Positions 6,881-13,636 of a stretch of 17,974 bases of DNA are shown in pieces. The DNA is taken from positions 1 through 17,974 of the forward strand of contig JAOPVD010000064.1 in assembly GCA_025966295.1 (NCBI GenBank), in the 5' to 3' direction. The stretch's first letter is position 1; each line of letters begins with the position of its first letter. Source of the stretch: Frankiales bacterium (lineage in GTDB: Bacteria; Actinomycetota; Actinomycetes; Mycobacteriales; SCTD01). The translations under genes and the position numbers were made by a program. The notes beneath the pieces are model-generated. The model searched no databases and was not told the origin of the DNA. It worked only from the letters and a program-made list of their open reading frames with translations.

Positions 6881-7990
6881 CTAGCTGAGGGTGCCCACAG
6901 CGGTCGTCACGCGCGCGACGAGGGTGCTCGGCAGCGGCGCGAAGCCGGTCGCGTCGGCGTCCTTCTGGCCGTCGCCGACCGCGTACGTGAGGAAGGACTT
7001 CAGCAGCGCCTGCTTGGCGGCGTCCTTGCCCTTGCTGCAGACGATCTCGTAGGACACCGCGGTGACCGGGTAGGCGCCCGGCGTGGTGTTGGTGAAGTCG
7101 TACTTCACCTTGAGGTCGTTGCCGCTGGCGGGAACCGTCGCGCCACCGAGTGCCTTGGTGACGGTGTCAGCGCTGAGCTCGGCGTACTCGCCGGCGCCGT
7201 TCTTGACCTTGGCGGCGCTCAGGCTGCCGGCGTCCACGAAGGACTTCTCGACGTAGGTCACGCCGCCCTCGGTGCCGGCGACGGCCTGCGTCACGCCGTC
7301 GCTCTTGCTGGCACCCTGGACGCTGGCCGGCCACTTCAGCTCCTTGCCGGTGCCGAGGGTCCACGCGGAACCGGCGGTGGCGGCGAGGTACTTCGACAGC
7401 ACGTCGGTGGTGCCGGAGGAGTCGTCGCGGTGCACCGCGGTGACGGCGATCGAGGGCAGCGTCGTGCCCGGGTTGTCGGCCTTGATGAGCGCGTCGTCCC
7501 ACTTCGCGACCTTGCCCTCGAAGATGGCGGCGATGCTCGCGGGCGACAGCTGCAGGCCCTTGACGTCCTTGAGGTTGTAGGCGATCGCGATGCCACCGGC
7601 GGTGACCGGCAGGTGGAGCGCCGGGGAACCGCACTGCTTGTCGGCGGCGGCCTGCTCGTCGGGCTTCATCGTCGAGTCGGAGCCCGCGAAGTCGATGGTG
7701 CCGGAGCTGAACTGCTTGATGCCGGCGCCGGAGCCGATGCCCTGGTAGTCGATCGTCGCGCCGGAGCAGGCGGCGGTGTAGTCCTTGATCCACTGGGCCA
7801 CGATGTTCTTCTGGAACGTCGAGCCCGCGCCCTTGACGTCGCCGGTGGCGCAGGCGATCGACGACGAGGAGCCGCCGGTCGGCGTACCGCCGGTGGCGCC
7901 CTGGGTGTTGTTGTCGGTGCCGCAGCCGGTGAGCGCGAGTGCGCCCGCGACGACCAGGCCAGCCAGCTGGCCGGTGCGCGTGACCTTCAC
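6881..7990 (-). CDS. pstS: Phosphate-binding lipoprotein PstS
   Basis: Extracytoplasmic phosphate-binding component of the Pst ABC importer, anchored as a lipoprotein. The signal peptide ends in the lipobox LTGC, with the lipidated Cys at 23, followed by a Gly/Ser/Thr-rich linker. Phosphate-site motifs are visible: GAGSTFQ, IGSGAGI, FAGSDSTM and HRDDSSGTTD. Length (369) is normal. The start is GTG at 7990 with GGAGG 7 nt upstream. It is the first gene of pstSCAB-phoU, with PHO boxes about 70-110 nt upstream, so strong induction under phosphate starvation by the adjacent two-component system is expected. Confidence 0.97.
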   Translation of the reverse strand: MKVTRTGQLAGLVVAGALALTGCGTDNNTQGATGGTPTGGSSSSIACATGDVKGAGSTFQKNIVAQWIKDYTAACSGATIDYQGIGSGAGIKQFSSGTIDFAGSDSTMKPDEQAAADKQCGSPALHLPVTAGGIAIAYNLKDVKGLQLSPASIAAIFEGKVAKWDDALIKADNPGTTLPSIAVTAVHRDDSSGTTDVLSKYLAATAGSAWTLGTGKELKWPASVQGASKSDGVTQAVAGTEGGVTYVEKSFVDAGSLSAAKVKNGAGEYAELSADTVTKALGGATVPASGNDLKVKYDFTNTTPGAYPVTAVSYEIVCSKGKDAAKQALLKSFLTYAVGDGQKDADATGFAPLPSTLVARVTTAVGTLS

Positions 7991-8046
7991 GTGGGGTCCT
8001 CCGTGTGTTGTCGGCGGATGCCGAGGACGTGCTGTTGTCGGGCTCC

Positions 8047-8052
8047 TGTCTA
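8047..8052 (-). promoter_or_regulatory. Possible -10 element of the pstS promoter
   Basis: Minus-strand TAGACA is close to TANNNT and begins 9 nt after the 7-nt core of the last PHO-box unit. That resembles the spacing reported for Pho-activated promoters, where the box replaces the -35 element. The last base does not match the consensus. Confidence 0.35.
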
Positions 8053-8057
8053 ACGAC

Positions 8058-8101
8058 GGAGGATGAAGCCGGAGGACGTCACAGGTGGCCGGCAGATGAA
8101 C
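8058..8101 (-). promoter_or_regulatory. PHO box before pstS (four 11-nt repeat units)
   Basis: On the minus strand, four contiguous 11-nt units read GTTCATCTGCC, GGCCACCTGTG, ACGTCCTCCGG and CTTCATCCTCC. The first fits the Streptomyces PhoP direct-repeat consensus at every position, the second and fourth fit well, and the third is poor. They run in the direction of pstS transcription, 68 nt or more upstream of the start codon, as expected for activation by the neighbouring PhoP/RegX3-like regulator. Confidence 0.7.
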
Positions 8102-8129
8102 GCAGCCCGAAGGTCATTCATCCGGGCGC
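8102..8129 (-). terminator. Possible weak terminator after the response-regulator gene
   Basis: GCCCG and CGGGC pair over a 13-nt loop, with two more G-C pairs beyond a bulged base, just past the regulator stop codon. The stem is short and there is no U-run, so some read-through into pstS is likely. It abuts the first PHO-box unit. Confidence 0.3.
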
Positions 8130-8134
8130 AAGGT

Positions 8135-8815
8135 TCAGCGCTCGAGCTTGTACCCCAGGCCACGCACCGTGAGCAGGTGCTTCGGGGCGGCCGGGTCGGG
8201 CTCGATCTTGGCCCGCAGCCGCTTCACGTGGACGTCGAGGGTCTTGGTGTCGCCGACGTAGTCGCTGCCCCAGACCCGGTCGATGAGCTGCGCGCGGGTC
8301 ATCACCCGGCCCACGTTGCGCAGCAGCAGCTCGAGCAGGTCGAACTCCTTCAGCGGCAGCTGCACCGGCTGCCCGCCGACCGTCACCAGGTGCCGGTCGA
8401 CGTCCATCCGGACCGGGCCGGCCTCGAGGGCCGCGCCCTCCTCGGCGGCGGCCGGCCCCTGGCGGCGCAGGACGGCCCGGACCCGCGCGACGAGCTCGCG
8501 GTGGCTGAACGGCTTGGTGACGTAGTCGTCCGCACCGAGCTCCAGGCCCACCACCTTGTCGACCTCGCTGTCGCGCGCCGTCAACATGATCACCGGTACG
8601 GCGGAGCGGGTGCGCAGCTCGCGGCAGACCTCGGTGCCCGACAGGCCGGGCAGCATCAGGTCGAGCAGCACCAGGTCGGCGCCGTCGCGCTCGAACGCGG
8701 CCAGCCCGGCCGGGCCGTCGGCGGCCACCGCGACCTCGAAGCCCTCCTTGCGCAGCATGTAGGCGAGCGGCTCGGAGATCGAGTCCTCGTCCTCAACGAC
8801 CAGGACGCGGGTCAT
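8135..8815 (-). CDS. Phosphate-responsive response regulator (RegX3/PhoP, OmpR family)
   Basis: DNA-binding response regulator of the phosphate regulon. The 226-residue product has an N-terminal receiver domain with acidic pocket E8-D9, phospho-acceptor D52 in LLDLMLPG, the Thr in MLTARDS, and the Lys in YVTKPF. The C-terminal OmpR-type winged helix contains LPLKEFDLLELLLRN and WGSDYVGDTKTLDVHVKRLRAKIE, very close to mycobacterial RegX3 and Streptomyces PhoP as I remember them. The ATG at 8815 overlaps the kinase stop (ATGA), so the pair is translationally coupled. Its likely targets are the PHO boxes before pstS and before DUF47-pit in this window. It would be named phoP or regX3 depending on genus. 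Confidence 0.95.
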   Translation of the reverse strand: MTRVLVVEDEDSISEPLAYMLRKEGFEVAVAADGPAGLAAFERDGADLVLLDLMLPGLSGTEVCRELRTRSAVPVIMLTARDSEVDKVVGLELGADDYVTKPFSHRELVARVRAVLRRQGPAAAEEGAALEAGPVRMDVDRHLVTVGGQPVQLPLKEFDLLELLLRNVGRVMTRAQLIDRVWGSDYVGDTKTLDVHVKRLRAKIEPDPAAPKHLLTVRGLGYKLER

Positions 8816-9957
8816 GGGGTCTCCTCGTGGGGTAGAGCGGCGGGGATCCGGAGCGTGAACGTCGAGCCGTAGCCCTCGGTGCTCCGCACGGCGACGGTGC
8901 CGCCGTGGTTGGTGGCGACGTGCTTGACGATGGCCAGGCCCAGGCCGGTGCCGCCGGTGGCGCGAGAACGGGCCGGGTCGGCGCGGTAGAAGCGCTCGAA
9001 GACCCGCTCGACGTCCTTCTCGGCGATGCCGATGCCCTCGTCGACGACGTTGACCTCGACCACCGGACCGTCCATGTCCTGGACGGTGCGGGCTCCGATG
9101 ACCACGCGGGCGCCGTCGGGGCTGTAGTTGACGGCGTTCTCGAGCAAGTTGCCGAGCGCGGTCGTGAGCTGGGCCTCGCTGCCGCGCACCTGGGTGCCGT
9201 GGTCGCCGCTGCGGACCACCGCGATGCCGCGGGCCTGCGCCGAGGTGCGGACCCGGTCGACCGCCTCCGCCAGGGCCCGGTCCAGCCGGACCAGCTCGGG
9301 CTCCGGCTGGCGCTCGGCGCCCTCGAGCCGGGACAGCGCGACCAGGTCCTGCACCAGCGAGCCGAGCCGGGCCGACTCGCGCTGGGTCCGGGCCGCGAAG
9401 CGCCGGACCGCGCCGGGGTCGTCGGCGGCGTCCTGCAGCGCCTCGCTGAGCAGGCCGAGCGCGGCCGCCGGGGTCTTGAGCTCGTGCGAGACGTTCGCGA
9501 CGAAGTCCCGGCGCACGTTCTCCAGCCGGCGGGCGTCGGTGACGTCCTCCAGCAGCACCGCCACGGTGCCGTCGCCGACCGGGGCCAGCCGGGCGCGGAA
9601 GACAGCCGGCGGCCGGCCGGGACGGATGAGGGGAGACGCGAGCTCGGCGTCGTGCGGCTTGCCGTGCACCCGGGTGTCCCGGACCAGCTTGCGCAGCTGG
9701 GGCAGCGCGGCCAGCACGCCGTCCTGCACCAGGCCGAGCTCACGCGCGACCCGGTTGCCCAGGAGCACCTCCTCCGCGACGTCCACCACGAGCACGGCCA
9801 CCGGGAGCGCCTCGAGGACGGCGGAGGCGGTCGGGCCACTGGCGCCGACCGGCCGGGCCGGGTCGCGCGGTCGGCGGAGCCCGACCATCAGCGCACCGCC
9901 CAGGCACGCCCCGGCGACGGCGCTGCCGACGGCCAGCACGACCTCCTCGGCGACCAC
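8812..9957 (-). CDS. Phosphate-sensing histidine kinase (SenX3/PhoR-like)
   Basis: Membrane histidine kinase that phosphorylates the coupled regulator. The 381-residue product has one clear N-terminal transmembrane segment (about 4-26), no sizeable extracellular domain, and a PAS-like region (about 45-140). The dimerisation H-box FVANVSHELKTP has phospho-acceptor H158. The ATPase domain has the N-box NLLENAVNYSP, G1 VDEGIGI, FERFYRAD and G2 GTGLGLAI. Lack of an outer sensor fits signalling through the Pst-PhoU complex. The GTG start at 9957 lacks a Shine-Dalgarno but lies 7 nt after a -10-like TAGCAT, suggesting a leaderless mRNA. Mycobacterial SenX3 is thought to have two membrane segments; only one is obvious here. 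Confidence 0.94.
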   Translation of the reverse strand: MVAEEVVLAVGSAVAGACLGGALMVGLRRPRDPARPVGASGPTASAVLEALPVAVLVVDVAEEVLLGNRVARELGLVQDGVLAALPQLRKLVRDTRVHGKPHDAELASPLIRPGRPPAVFRARLAPVGDGTVAVLLEDVTDARRLENVRRDFVANVSHELKTPAAALGLLSEALQDAADDPGAVRRFAARTQRESARLGSLVQDLVALSRLEGAERQPEPELVRLDRALAEAVDRVRTSAQARGIAVVRSGDHGTQVRGSEAQLTTALGNLLENAVNYSPDGARVVIGARTVQDMDGPVVEVNVVDEGIGIAEKDVERVFERFYRADPARSRATGGTGLGLAIVKHVATNHGGTVAVRSTEGYGSTFTLRIPAALPHEETP

Positions 9958-9964
9958 GGCAGCG

Positions 9965-9970
9965 ATGCTA
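9965..9970 (-). promoter_or_regulatory. -10 element of a leaderless kinase promoter
   Basis: Minus-strand TAGCAT fits TANNNT and ends 7 nt before the kinase GTG, so transcription would begin at or next to the start codon. No ribosome-binding site lies between. The perfect palindrome CCCTGCAGGG (9983-9992) sits where a -35 would be and could be an operator or part of an upstream terminator. Confidence 0.55.
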
Positions 9971-10007
9971 GATCGGTAGGGCCCCTGCAGGGCGAAGGGG
10001 ACGAGGT

Positions 10008-10029
10008 GTTCGTCGGTCGTTCACGCCCT
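10008..10029 (+). promoter_or_regulatory. Possible PHO-box pair upstream of the kinase-regulator operon
   Basis: Two adjacent 11-nt units, GTTCGTCGGTC and GTTCACGCCCT, resemble the PHO direct repeat. They point away from the kinase gene and overlap the 3' end of the NrtR-like gene. They lie about 38 nt from the kinase -10. Autoregulation of the two-component operon is plausible, but two units, one imperfect, is weak evidence. Confidence 0.35.
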
Positions 10030-10779
10030 CGCCACCTGCCCGGCGGGCTCATGCGCGCCCGGCCGCAGCATCGCCGGGTGCAGCAGGGTCGCGTCGCCGC
10101 GGCGGTAGAGCGCTGCGGGTCGGCCGCCCTCCGGCCCGGGGACGGAGTCCCGTCCGACGGGCACCAGGAAACCCGGCGTACCCGTGGTCTTGCGGTGGAA
10201 GTTGCGCGGGTCCAGGGGCACGCCCCAGACCGCCTCGTAGACCCGGCGCAGGTCGGCGACCGTGAACTCCTCGCCGCAGAACGCGGTGGCCACCGGGGAG
10301 TACTCCAGCTTGGCGCGGGCCCGCTCGACTGCGGCCGCGAGCACCGCCGCGTGGTCGAAGGCGAGCCGGTCGGGCTCCACGGCGCGGACCGGCACCCAGG
10401 CGACCCAGCTCGTCCCGACCCCCGGCGTGGGGGCGGGCAGGTCCGGCGCAAAGACGAGGTAGGGCACCGACACCACCCGCATCCGCGGGTCGCGGCGCGG
10501 GTGCCCGAAGGCGCCGAGCTGCTCGACGTGCGCGGCCGAGCGGCGTACGCCGGTCTCGTGCTCGAGCCGGCGGACGGCGGCCGCCTCGAGGTCCTCGTCG
10601 ACCTGCACGAAGCCGCCGGGCAGCGCCAGCTGGCCGCGGTACGGGTGGGTGTCGCGCTCCACCAGCAGCACCGACAGCACCCCCTCACGGACGGTGAGCA
10701 GCACGACGTCGACGGTCAGCGCGAACGGCGGGAAGGCGGTGGGGTCGTACTGCTGGAGGAAGGCCTCCTCGGAGCTCAC
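10021..10779 (-). CDS. nrtR: NrtR-like regulator: degenerate Nudix domain plus winged helix
   Basis: Probable repressor of NAD metabolism genes that senses ADP-ribose or a related nucleotide. Residues about 20-150 form a Nudix domain. The Nudix box (from GGFVQVDE to RRLEHETGV) keeps the overall spacing but has R for the Glu after the conserved Arg and H for the first Glu of EE, so hydrolysis is probably lost, as in some NrtR proteins. The C-terminal FTVADLRRVYEAVWG followed by PLDPRNFHRKTTGTPGFL is the NrtR winged-helix signature. GTG at 10779 overlaps the pncB stop (GTGA), so the regulator is coupled to pncB, a typical NrtR target. Alternatively it is an active Nudix hydrolase with a DNA-binding tail. 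Confidence 0.85.
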   Translation of the reverse strand: MSSEEAFLQQYDPTAFPPFALTVDVVLLTVREGVLSVLLVERDTHPYRGQLALPGGFVQVDEDLEAAAVRRLEHETGVRRSAAHVEQLGAFGHPRRDPRMRVVSVPYLVFAPDLPAPTPGVGTSWVAWVPVRAVEPDRLAFDHAAVLAAAVERARAKLEYSPVATAFCGEEFTVADLRRVYEAVWGVPLDPRNFHRKTTGTPGFLVPVGRDSVPGPEGGRPAALYRRGDATLLHPAMLRPGAHEPAGQVARA

Positions 10780-12002
10780 ACCGGGACCGCCGTCCAGGCC
10801 GGTTCACCGGGCGACAGGTCGCGCGCCTCGGGGGGCAGCGCGGCCAGCGCCCTGGCGCAGCGGGCCCGGGCGGCGGCGAGGTCGTCGACGAGCGGCACCT
10901 GCAGCGGCGTGCCTGACCCCGGCGCGAGCCGCAGCACCTCGCGGGTGCCGTCGCGGTAGGCCCACTTGCGGCCGCTCACGGTGCTCTTGCCGGGGGACCG
11001 CTTGGCGACCGGCCGCATCCCGCCGGCGTCGTCCTCGATCGCGACCAGCTTGTAGACCAGGCCGGCGGTGGGGGCGCCCGAGCCGGTGACGAGCGCGGTC
11101 CCGACGCCGTACTCATCCACCGGGTCGTCCGCCAGCGCCGCGATCTGCTGCTCGTCCAGGTCGGAGGTGGCGACGATCCGGGTGCCGGTCGCGCCGAGCG
11201 CGTCGAGCAGCGCCCGGACCTCCCGCGCCAGCGGGCCGAGCTCGCCGGAGTCGATCCGCACCGCGCGCAGCTCGGGACCGGCCACCTCGACCGCGGTCCG
11301 GACGCCATCGAGCACGCTGAAGGTGTCGACCAGCAGCGTGGTGCCGGTGCCCTGCGAGGCCACCTGGGCGGCGAACGCCTCCCGCTCGCTCTCGTGGGCC
11401 AAGACGAAGGCGTGCGCGCTGGTGCCGAAGGTCGGGATGCCGTACAGGCAGCCGGCCGCCAGGTTCGACGTCCCGGCGAAGCCCGCGATCCAGGCCGCCC
11501 GGGCGGCCGCCACTGCGGCCCGCTCGTGGGTCCGGCGCGAGCCCATGTCGATGAGCGGCCGGTCGCCGGCGGCCAGCACCATCCGGGCGGCGGCCGAGGC
11601 GATCGCGCTGTCGTGGTTGAGGACCGACAGCGACAGCGTCTCGAGCAGCAGGCCGTCGCCGAAGGTCCCGTCCACGGTGAGGACCGGCGAGCCGGGAACG
11701 AACACCTCGCCCTCCGGGTAGGACCACACCTCCGGCGTCGGCTTGCGGCCGTCCAGCCACGCCAGCGTCCGTGGCTCGAGCAGCGGCTCGGCGGCCGCCA
11801 TCGCCGTGTCGTCCCAGACGAGCGCCTCGAGCAAGCCCGCCAGCCGGCCCTGCCCGGCCGCGACCGCGAAGCGCCGGCCCGGCGGCAGCCGCCGGCAGAA
11901 GACCTCGAACACCGCCCGCCGGTCGGCGAGCCCGCCCGCGACCGCTCCCGCGAGCATCGTCAGCTCGTAGCGGTCGGTGAGCAGCGGCACGGGCTCGGGC
12001 AC
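10776..12002 (-). CDS. pncB: Nicotinate phosphoribosyltransferase
   Basis: Converts nicotinate, PRPP and ATP to nicotinate mononucleotide in the Preiss-Handler NAD salvage pathway (EC 6.3.4.21). The 408-residue product has the N-terminal LLTDRYELTM (7-16), the phosphorylatable-His region MGSRRTHERAA (H159), FAGTSNLAAG, FGTSAHAF (192-199), and RIDSGELGPLA in the phosphate-binding part. I chose GTG at 12002, directly before PEPVPLLTDRYELTM. The open frame continues upstream, but that region has no family similarity and covers another gene. Six nucleotides before this GTG is TACGGT, a -10-like element, with no ribosome-binding site, suggesting a leaderless transcript. The downstream nrtR overlaps by 4 nt. 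Confidence 0.94.
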   Translation of the reverse strand: MPEPVPLLTDRYELTMLAGAVAGGLADRRAVFEVFCRRLPPGRRFAVAAGQGRLAGLLEALVWDDTAMAAAEPLLEPRTLAWLDGRKPTPEVWSYPEGEVFVPGSPVLTVDGTFGDGLLLETLSLSVLNHDSAIASAAARMVLAAGDRPLIDMGSRRTHERAAVAAARAAWIAGFAGTSNLAAGCLYGIPTFGTSAHAFVLAHESEREAFAAQVASQGTGTTLLVDTFSVLDGVRTAVEVAGPELRAVRIDSGELGPLAREVRALLDALGATGTRIVATSDLDEQQIAALADDPVDEYGVGTALVTGSGAPTAGLVYKLVAIEDDAGGMRPVAKRSPGKSTVSGRKWAYRDGTREVLRLAPGSGTPLQVPLVDDLAAARARCARALAALPPEARDLSPGEPAWTAVPV

Positions 12003-12008
12003 GGCGGG

Positions 12009-12014
12009 ACCGTA
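12009..12014 (-). promoter_or_regulatory. -10 element of a leaderless pncB promoter
   Basis: Minus-strand TACGGT fits TANNNT and is separated by six bases (CCCGCC) from the pncB GTG. No Shine-Dalgarno and no clear -35 is seen. If NrtR represses pncB, its operator should be close to this site; I could not pick out a convincing palindrome. Confidence 0.5.
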
Positions 12015-12067
12015 CCCCGCTGCCGGGCCGCTGCTCGCCCTCACCGGCCAACAGCCCGGACCGCCGC

Positions 12068-12080
12068 GGCGCGGAGCGCC
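12068..12080 (-). terminator. Small hairpin after the zinc-ribbon gene
   Basis: GGCGC and GCGCC pair over a 3-nt loop, 14 nt past the zinc-ribbon stop codon and upstream of the pncB promoter. The stem is only 5 bp and has no U-run, so this is a weak terminator candidate. Confidence 0.25.
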
Positions 12081-12094
12081 CGAACGGCCCCGCG

Positions 12095-12346
12095 TCAGTC
12101 GTCGAAGAGCTCCGACAGGAACGACTTGCGCTTGCGCTGGTAGGGCTTGCCGTGGTGGGTGTAGCTCTGGCTGACGCTCGGCGTCGGGGCCGGTGCGCCC
12201 CGCCAGGCGCCCTCGGCGTCGACCAGGCGCTCGAGCTCGCCGCGGTCGAGGAACACGCCGCGGCACTCGCCGCACTGGTCGACGGTCACGCCGTTGCGCT
12301 CGTACACGTGCATCTCGGCGCGGCACTTGGGGCAGGTGAGGCTCAT
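12095..12346 (-). CDS. TFIIB-type zinc-ribbon small protein
   Basis: An 83-residue protein with a zf-TFIIB-type zinc ribbon: CPKC (C5, C8), then VDQCGECRGVFLDRGELERL (C25, C28), the form seen in small bacterial zinc-ribbon proteins of unknown role. The second half is low in hydrophobics, with YTHHGKPYQRKRKSFLSELFDD, a basic stretch followed by an acidic end. Zinc binding is inferred from the four cysteines; the function is unknown. The ATG at 12346 has AGGAG 4 nt upstream. It is divergent from the DNA glycosylase gene (77-nt gap) and 92 nt upstream of pncB on the same strand. Confidence 0.9.
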   Translation of the reverse strand: MSLTCPKCRAEMHVYERNGVTVDQCGECRGVFLDRGELERLVDAEGAWRGAPAPTPSVSQSYTHHGKPYQRKRKSFLSELFDD

Positions 12347-12410
12347 GTCGCTCCTGACGATCGGGGCGCGCTCCTAGTTCCCGGCGGTGTTGCGAAGCGG
12401 CCGGCTGTGG

Positions 12411-12416
12411 CAGCGT
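12411..12416 (+). promoter_or_regulatory. Possible -10 element of a leaderless glycosylase promoter
   Basis: CAGCGT ends 7 nt before the GTG start, with TTGCGA (12390-12395) 15 nt further upstream as a possible -35. The first base departs from TANNNT, so support is moderate. No ribosome-binding site precedes the start codon. Confidence 0.35.
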
Positions 12417-12423
12417 GGGCGCC

Positions 12424-13284
12424 GTGCCCGAGCTCCCCGAGGTCGAGTCGCTGGTCGCGTTCCTGCACGAGCACGCCGTCGGCCGGGTGGTGGCCCGCGT
12501 CGATGTACCCGGGATCCATGTCCTGAAGACCTACGCGCCGCCCATCACCGCGCTGGCGGGCCTCGAGATCAGCGGCGCCACCCGGCACGGCAAGTTCCTC
12601 GACCTCGACGTCAGTGGGCTGCACCTGGTCACGCACCTGGCCCGGGCCGGCTGGCTGCACTGGCGCCCCTCGCTGCCCGCGGCGCCGCCGAAGATGGGCA
12701 AGGGGCCGATCGGCGTGCGCGTCCACCTCGACGACGGTTCCGGCTTCGATCTCACCGAGGCCGGCACCCAGAAGCGCCTGGCCGTGTACGTCGTCAACGA
12801 CCCCGCCGAGGTCCCCGGCGTGGCCCGGCTGGGCATCGACCCGCTGTCGGAGGCGTTCACGGCCGAGGTGCTGGCGGGGCTGCTCGCCGGGGTCCGCGCC
12901 CAGGTCAAGGGCGTCCTCACCGACCAGACGGTGATCGCCGGGCTCGGCAACGCCTACAGCGACGAGGTGCTGTGGGAGGTGCGGATGTCGCCGTTCAAGC
13001 CGGCCGGCAACCTCACCCCCGACGAGGTCACGAGCCTGCACACGGCGATCCGGTCGACGCTGCGGACGGCGGTCGAGCGCTCGGCCGGCACCGCGGCCGG
13101 GGAGCTGAAGGCCGAGAAGAAGTCGCACCTGTTCGTGCACGGCCGCACCGGCCTGCCGTGCCCGCGGTGCGGCGACGAGGTGCGGGAGGTGTCGTTCGCG
13201 ACCAAGTCCCTGCAGTACTGCGCGACCTGCCAGACCGACGGCAAGCCGCTGGCCGACCGGCGCATGTCGCGGCTGCTGAAGTAA
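12424..13284 (+). CDS. Fpg/Nei-family DNA glycosylase (H2TH, zinc finger)
   Basis: Bifunctional base-excision repair glycosylase/AP lyase family. I chose GTG at 12424 because Fpg/Nei enzymes need Pro directly after the initiator Met as the catalytic nucleophile (PELPEVE). An in-frame GTG three codons earlier would bury it. The 286-residue product has the conserved Lys in RHGKFLDLD (K57), the H2TH region LTDQTVIAGLGNAYSDEVL (N176), and a C-terminal zinc finger with C246, C249, C266 and C269. The finger Arg that contacts damaged DNA in Fpg (before the third Cys) is replaced here by Lys in TKSLQYC. This branch, which I recall as widespread in actinomycetes, has uncertain substrate range. No Shine-Dalgarno is seen. 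Confidence 0.92.
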   Translation: MPELPEVESLVAFLHEHAVGRVVARVDVPGIHVLKTYAPPITALAGLEISGATRHGKFLDLDVSGLHLVTHLARAGWLHWRPSLPAAPPKMGKGPIGVRVHLDDGSGFDLTEAGTQKRLAVYVVNDPAEVPGVARLGIDPLSEAFTAEVLAGLLAGVRAQVKGVLTDQTVIAGLGNAYSDEVLWEVRMSPFKPAGNLTPDEVTSLHTAIRSTLRTAVERSAGTAAGELKAEKKSHLFVHGRTGLPCPRCGDEVREVSFATKSLQYCATCQTDGKPLADRRMSRLLK

Positions 13285-13288
13285 CGGG

Positions 13289-13294
13289 CAGACT
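13289..13294 (+). promoter_or_regulatory. Possible -10 element before the rhodanese gene
   Basis: CAGACT lies 6 nt before the ATG in the short gap after the glycosylase stop. There is no Shine-Dalgarno. It could drive a leaderless mRNA, but co-transcription with the glycosylase is equally possible. Confidence 0.25.
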
Positions 13295-13300
13295 GGCGCC

Positions 13301-13627
13301 ATGCACCCGCACGAGATTCCTACGGTCGAGCCGCGTGAGGTGGTCGACGAAATCCTGCTCGACGTCCGGGAGGACGACGAGTGGGCGGCCGGCCGGGCGC
13401 CGCACGCGGTGCACATCCCGCTCTACGACCTGCCCGAGCGGTTGGCCGAGATCCCGGAGGGCCGGCCGCTGTCGGTGGTCTGCCGCGTCGGCGGCCGGTC
13501 GGCGCAGGCCACCACCTGGCTGCGGGCGCAGGGCGTCGAGGCCCGCAACGTCCGGGGCGGCATGCTGGCCTGGGCGGCCGCGGGCCTGCCGATCGAGGGC
13601 GACAGCGACCGCGCCTGGATCGTCTGA
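13301..13627 (+). CDS. Single-domain rhodanese-like protein
   Basis: A 108-residue cytoplasmic rhodanese domain (sulfurtransferase fold). It has LLDVREDDEWAAGRAPHAVHIPL at the CH2A-like N-terminal part. The active-site loop is CRVGGRS, with catalytic C61 carrying the persulfide, followed by the typical C-terminal GGMLAWAAAGLP. The intact six-residue loop predicts sulfurtransferase rather than phosphatase-type activity. The donor and acceptor are unknown. It starts 16 nt after the glycosylase stop with no ribosome-binding site. It is convergent with the downstream membrane-protein gene (9-nt gap). Confidence 0.93.
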   Translation: MHPHEIPTVEPREVVDEILLDVREDDEWAAGRAPHAVHIPLYDLPERLAEIPEGRPLSVVCRVGGRSAQATTWLRAQGVEARNVRGGMLAWAAAGLPIEGDSDRAWIV

Positions 13628-13636
13628 GCCCCACGG

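Noticed and set aside
4749..8053. Two long plus-strand open frames (4749-6377 and 6341-8053) opposite pstA, pstC and pstS
   Set aside because: Composition is dominated by Arg, Gly, Asp, Gln and His without motifs. The minus strand carries complete Pst proteins in register.
8905..10959. 684-codon plus-strand open frame opposite the kinase and nrtR
   Set aside because: GC-bias shadow: repetitive charged composition, and no ribosome-binding site or recognisable domain.
12003..12326. Upstream extension of the pncB frame to 516 residues
   Set aside because: It covers the zinc-ribbon gene in another frame and has no similarity to the enzyme. The family N-terminus begins at the chosen GTG.
12415..12423. 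GTG three codons upstream as the glycosylase start
   Set aside because: It would place three residues before the catalytic Pro, which must follow the initiator Met directly.
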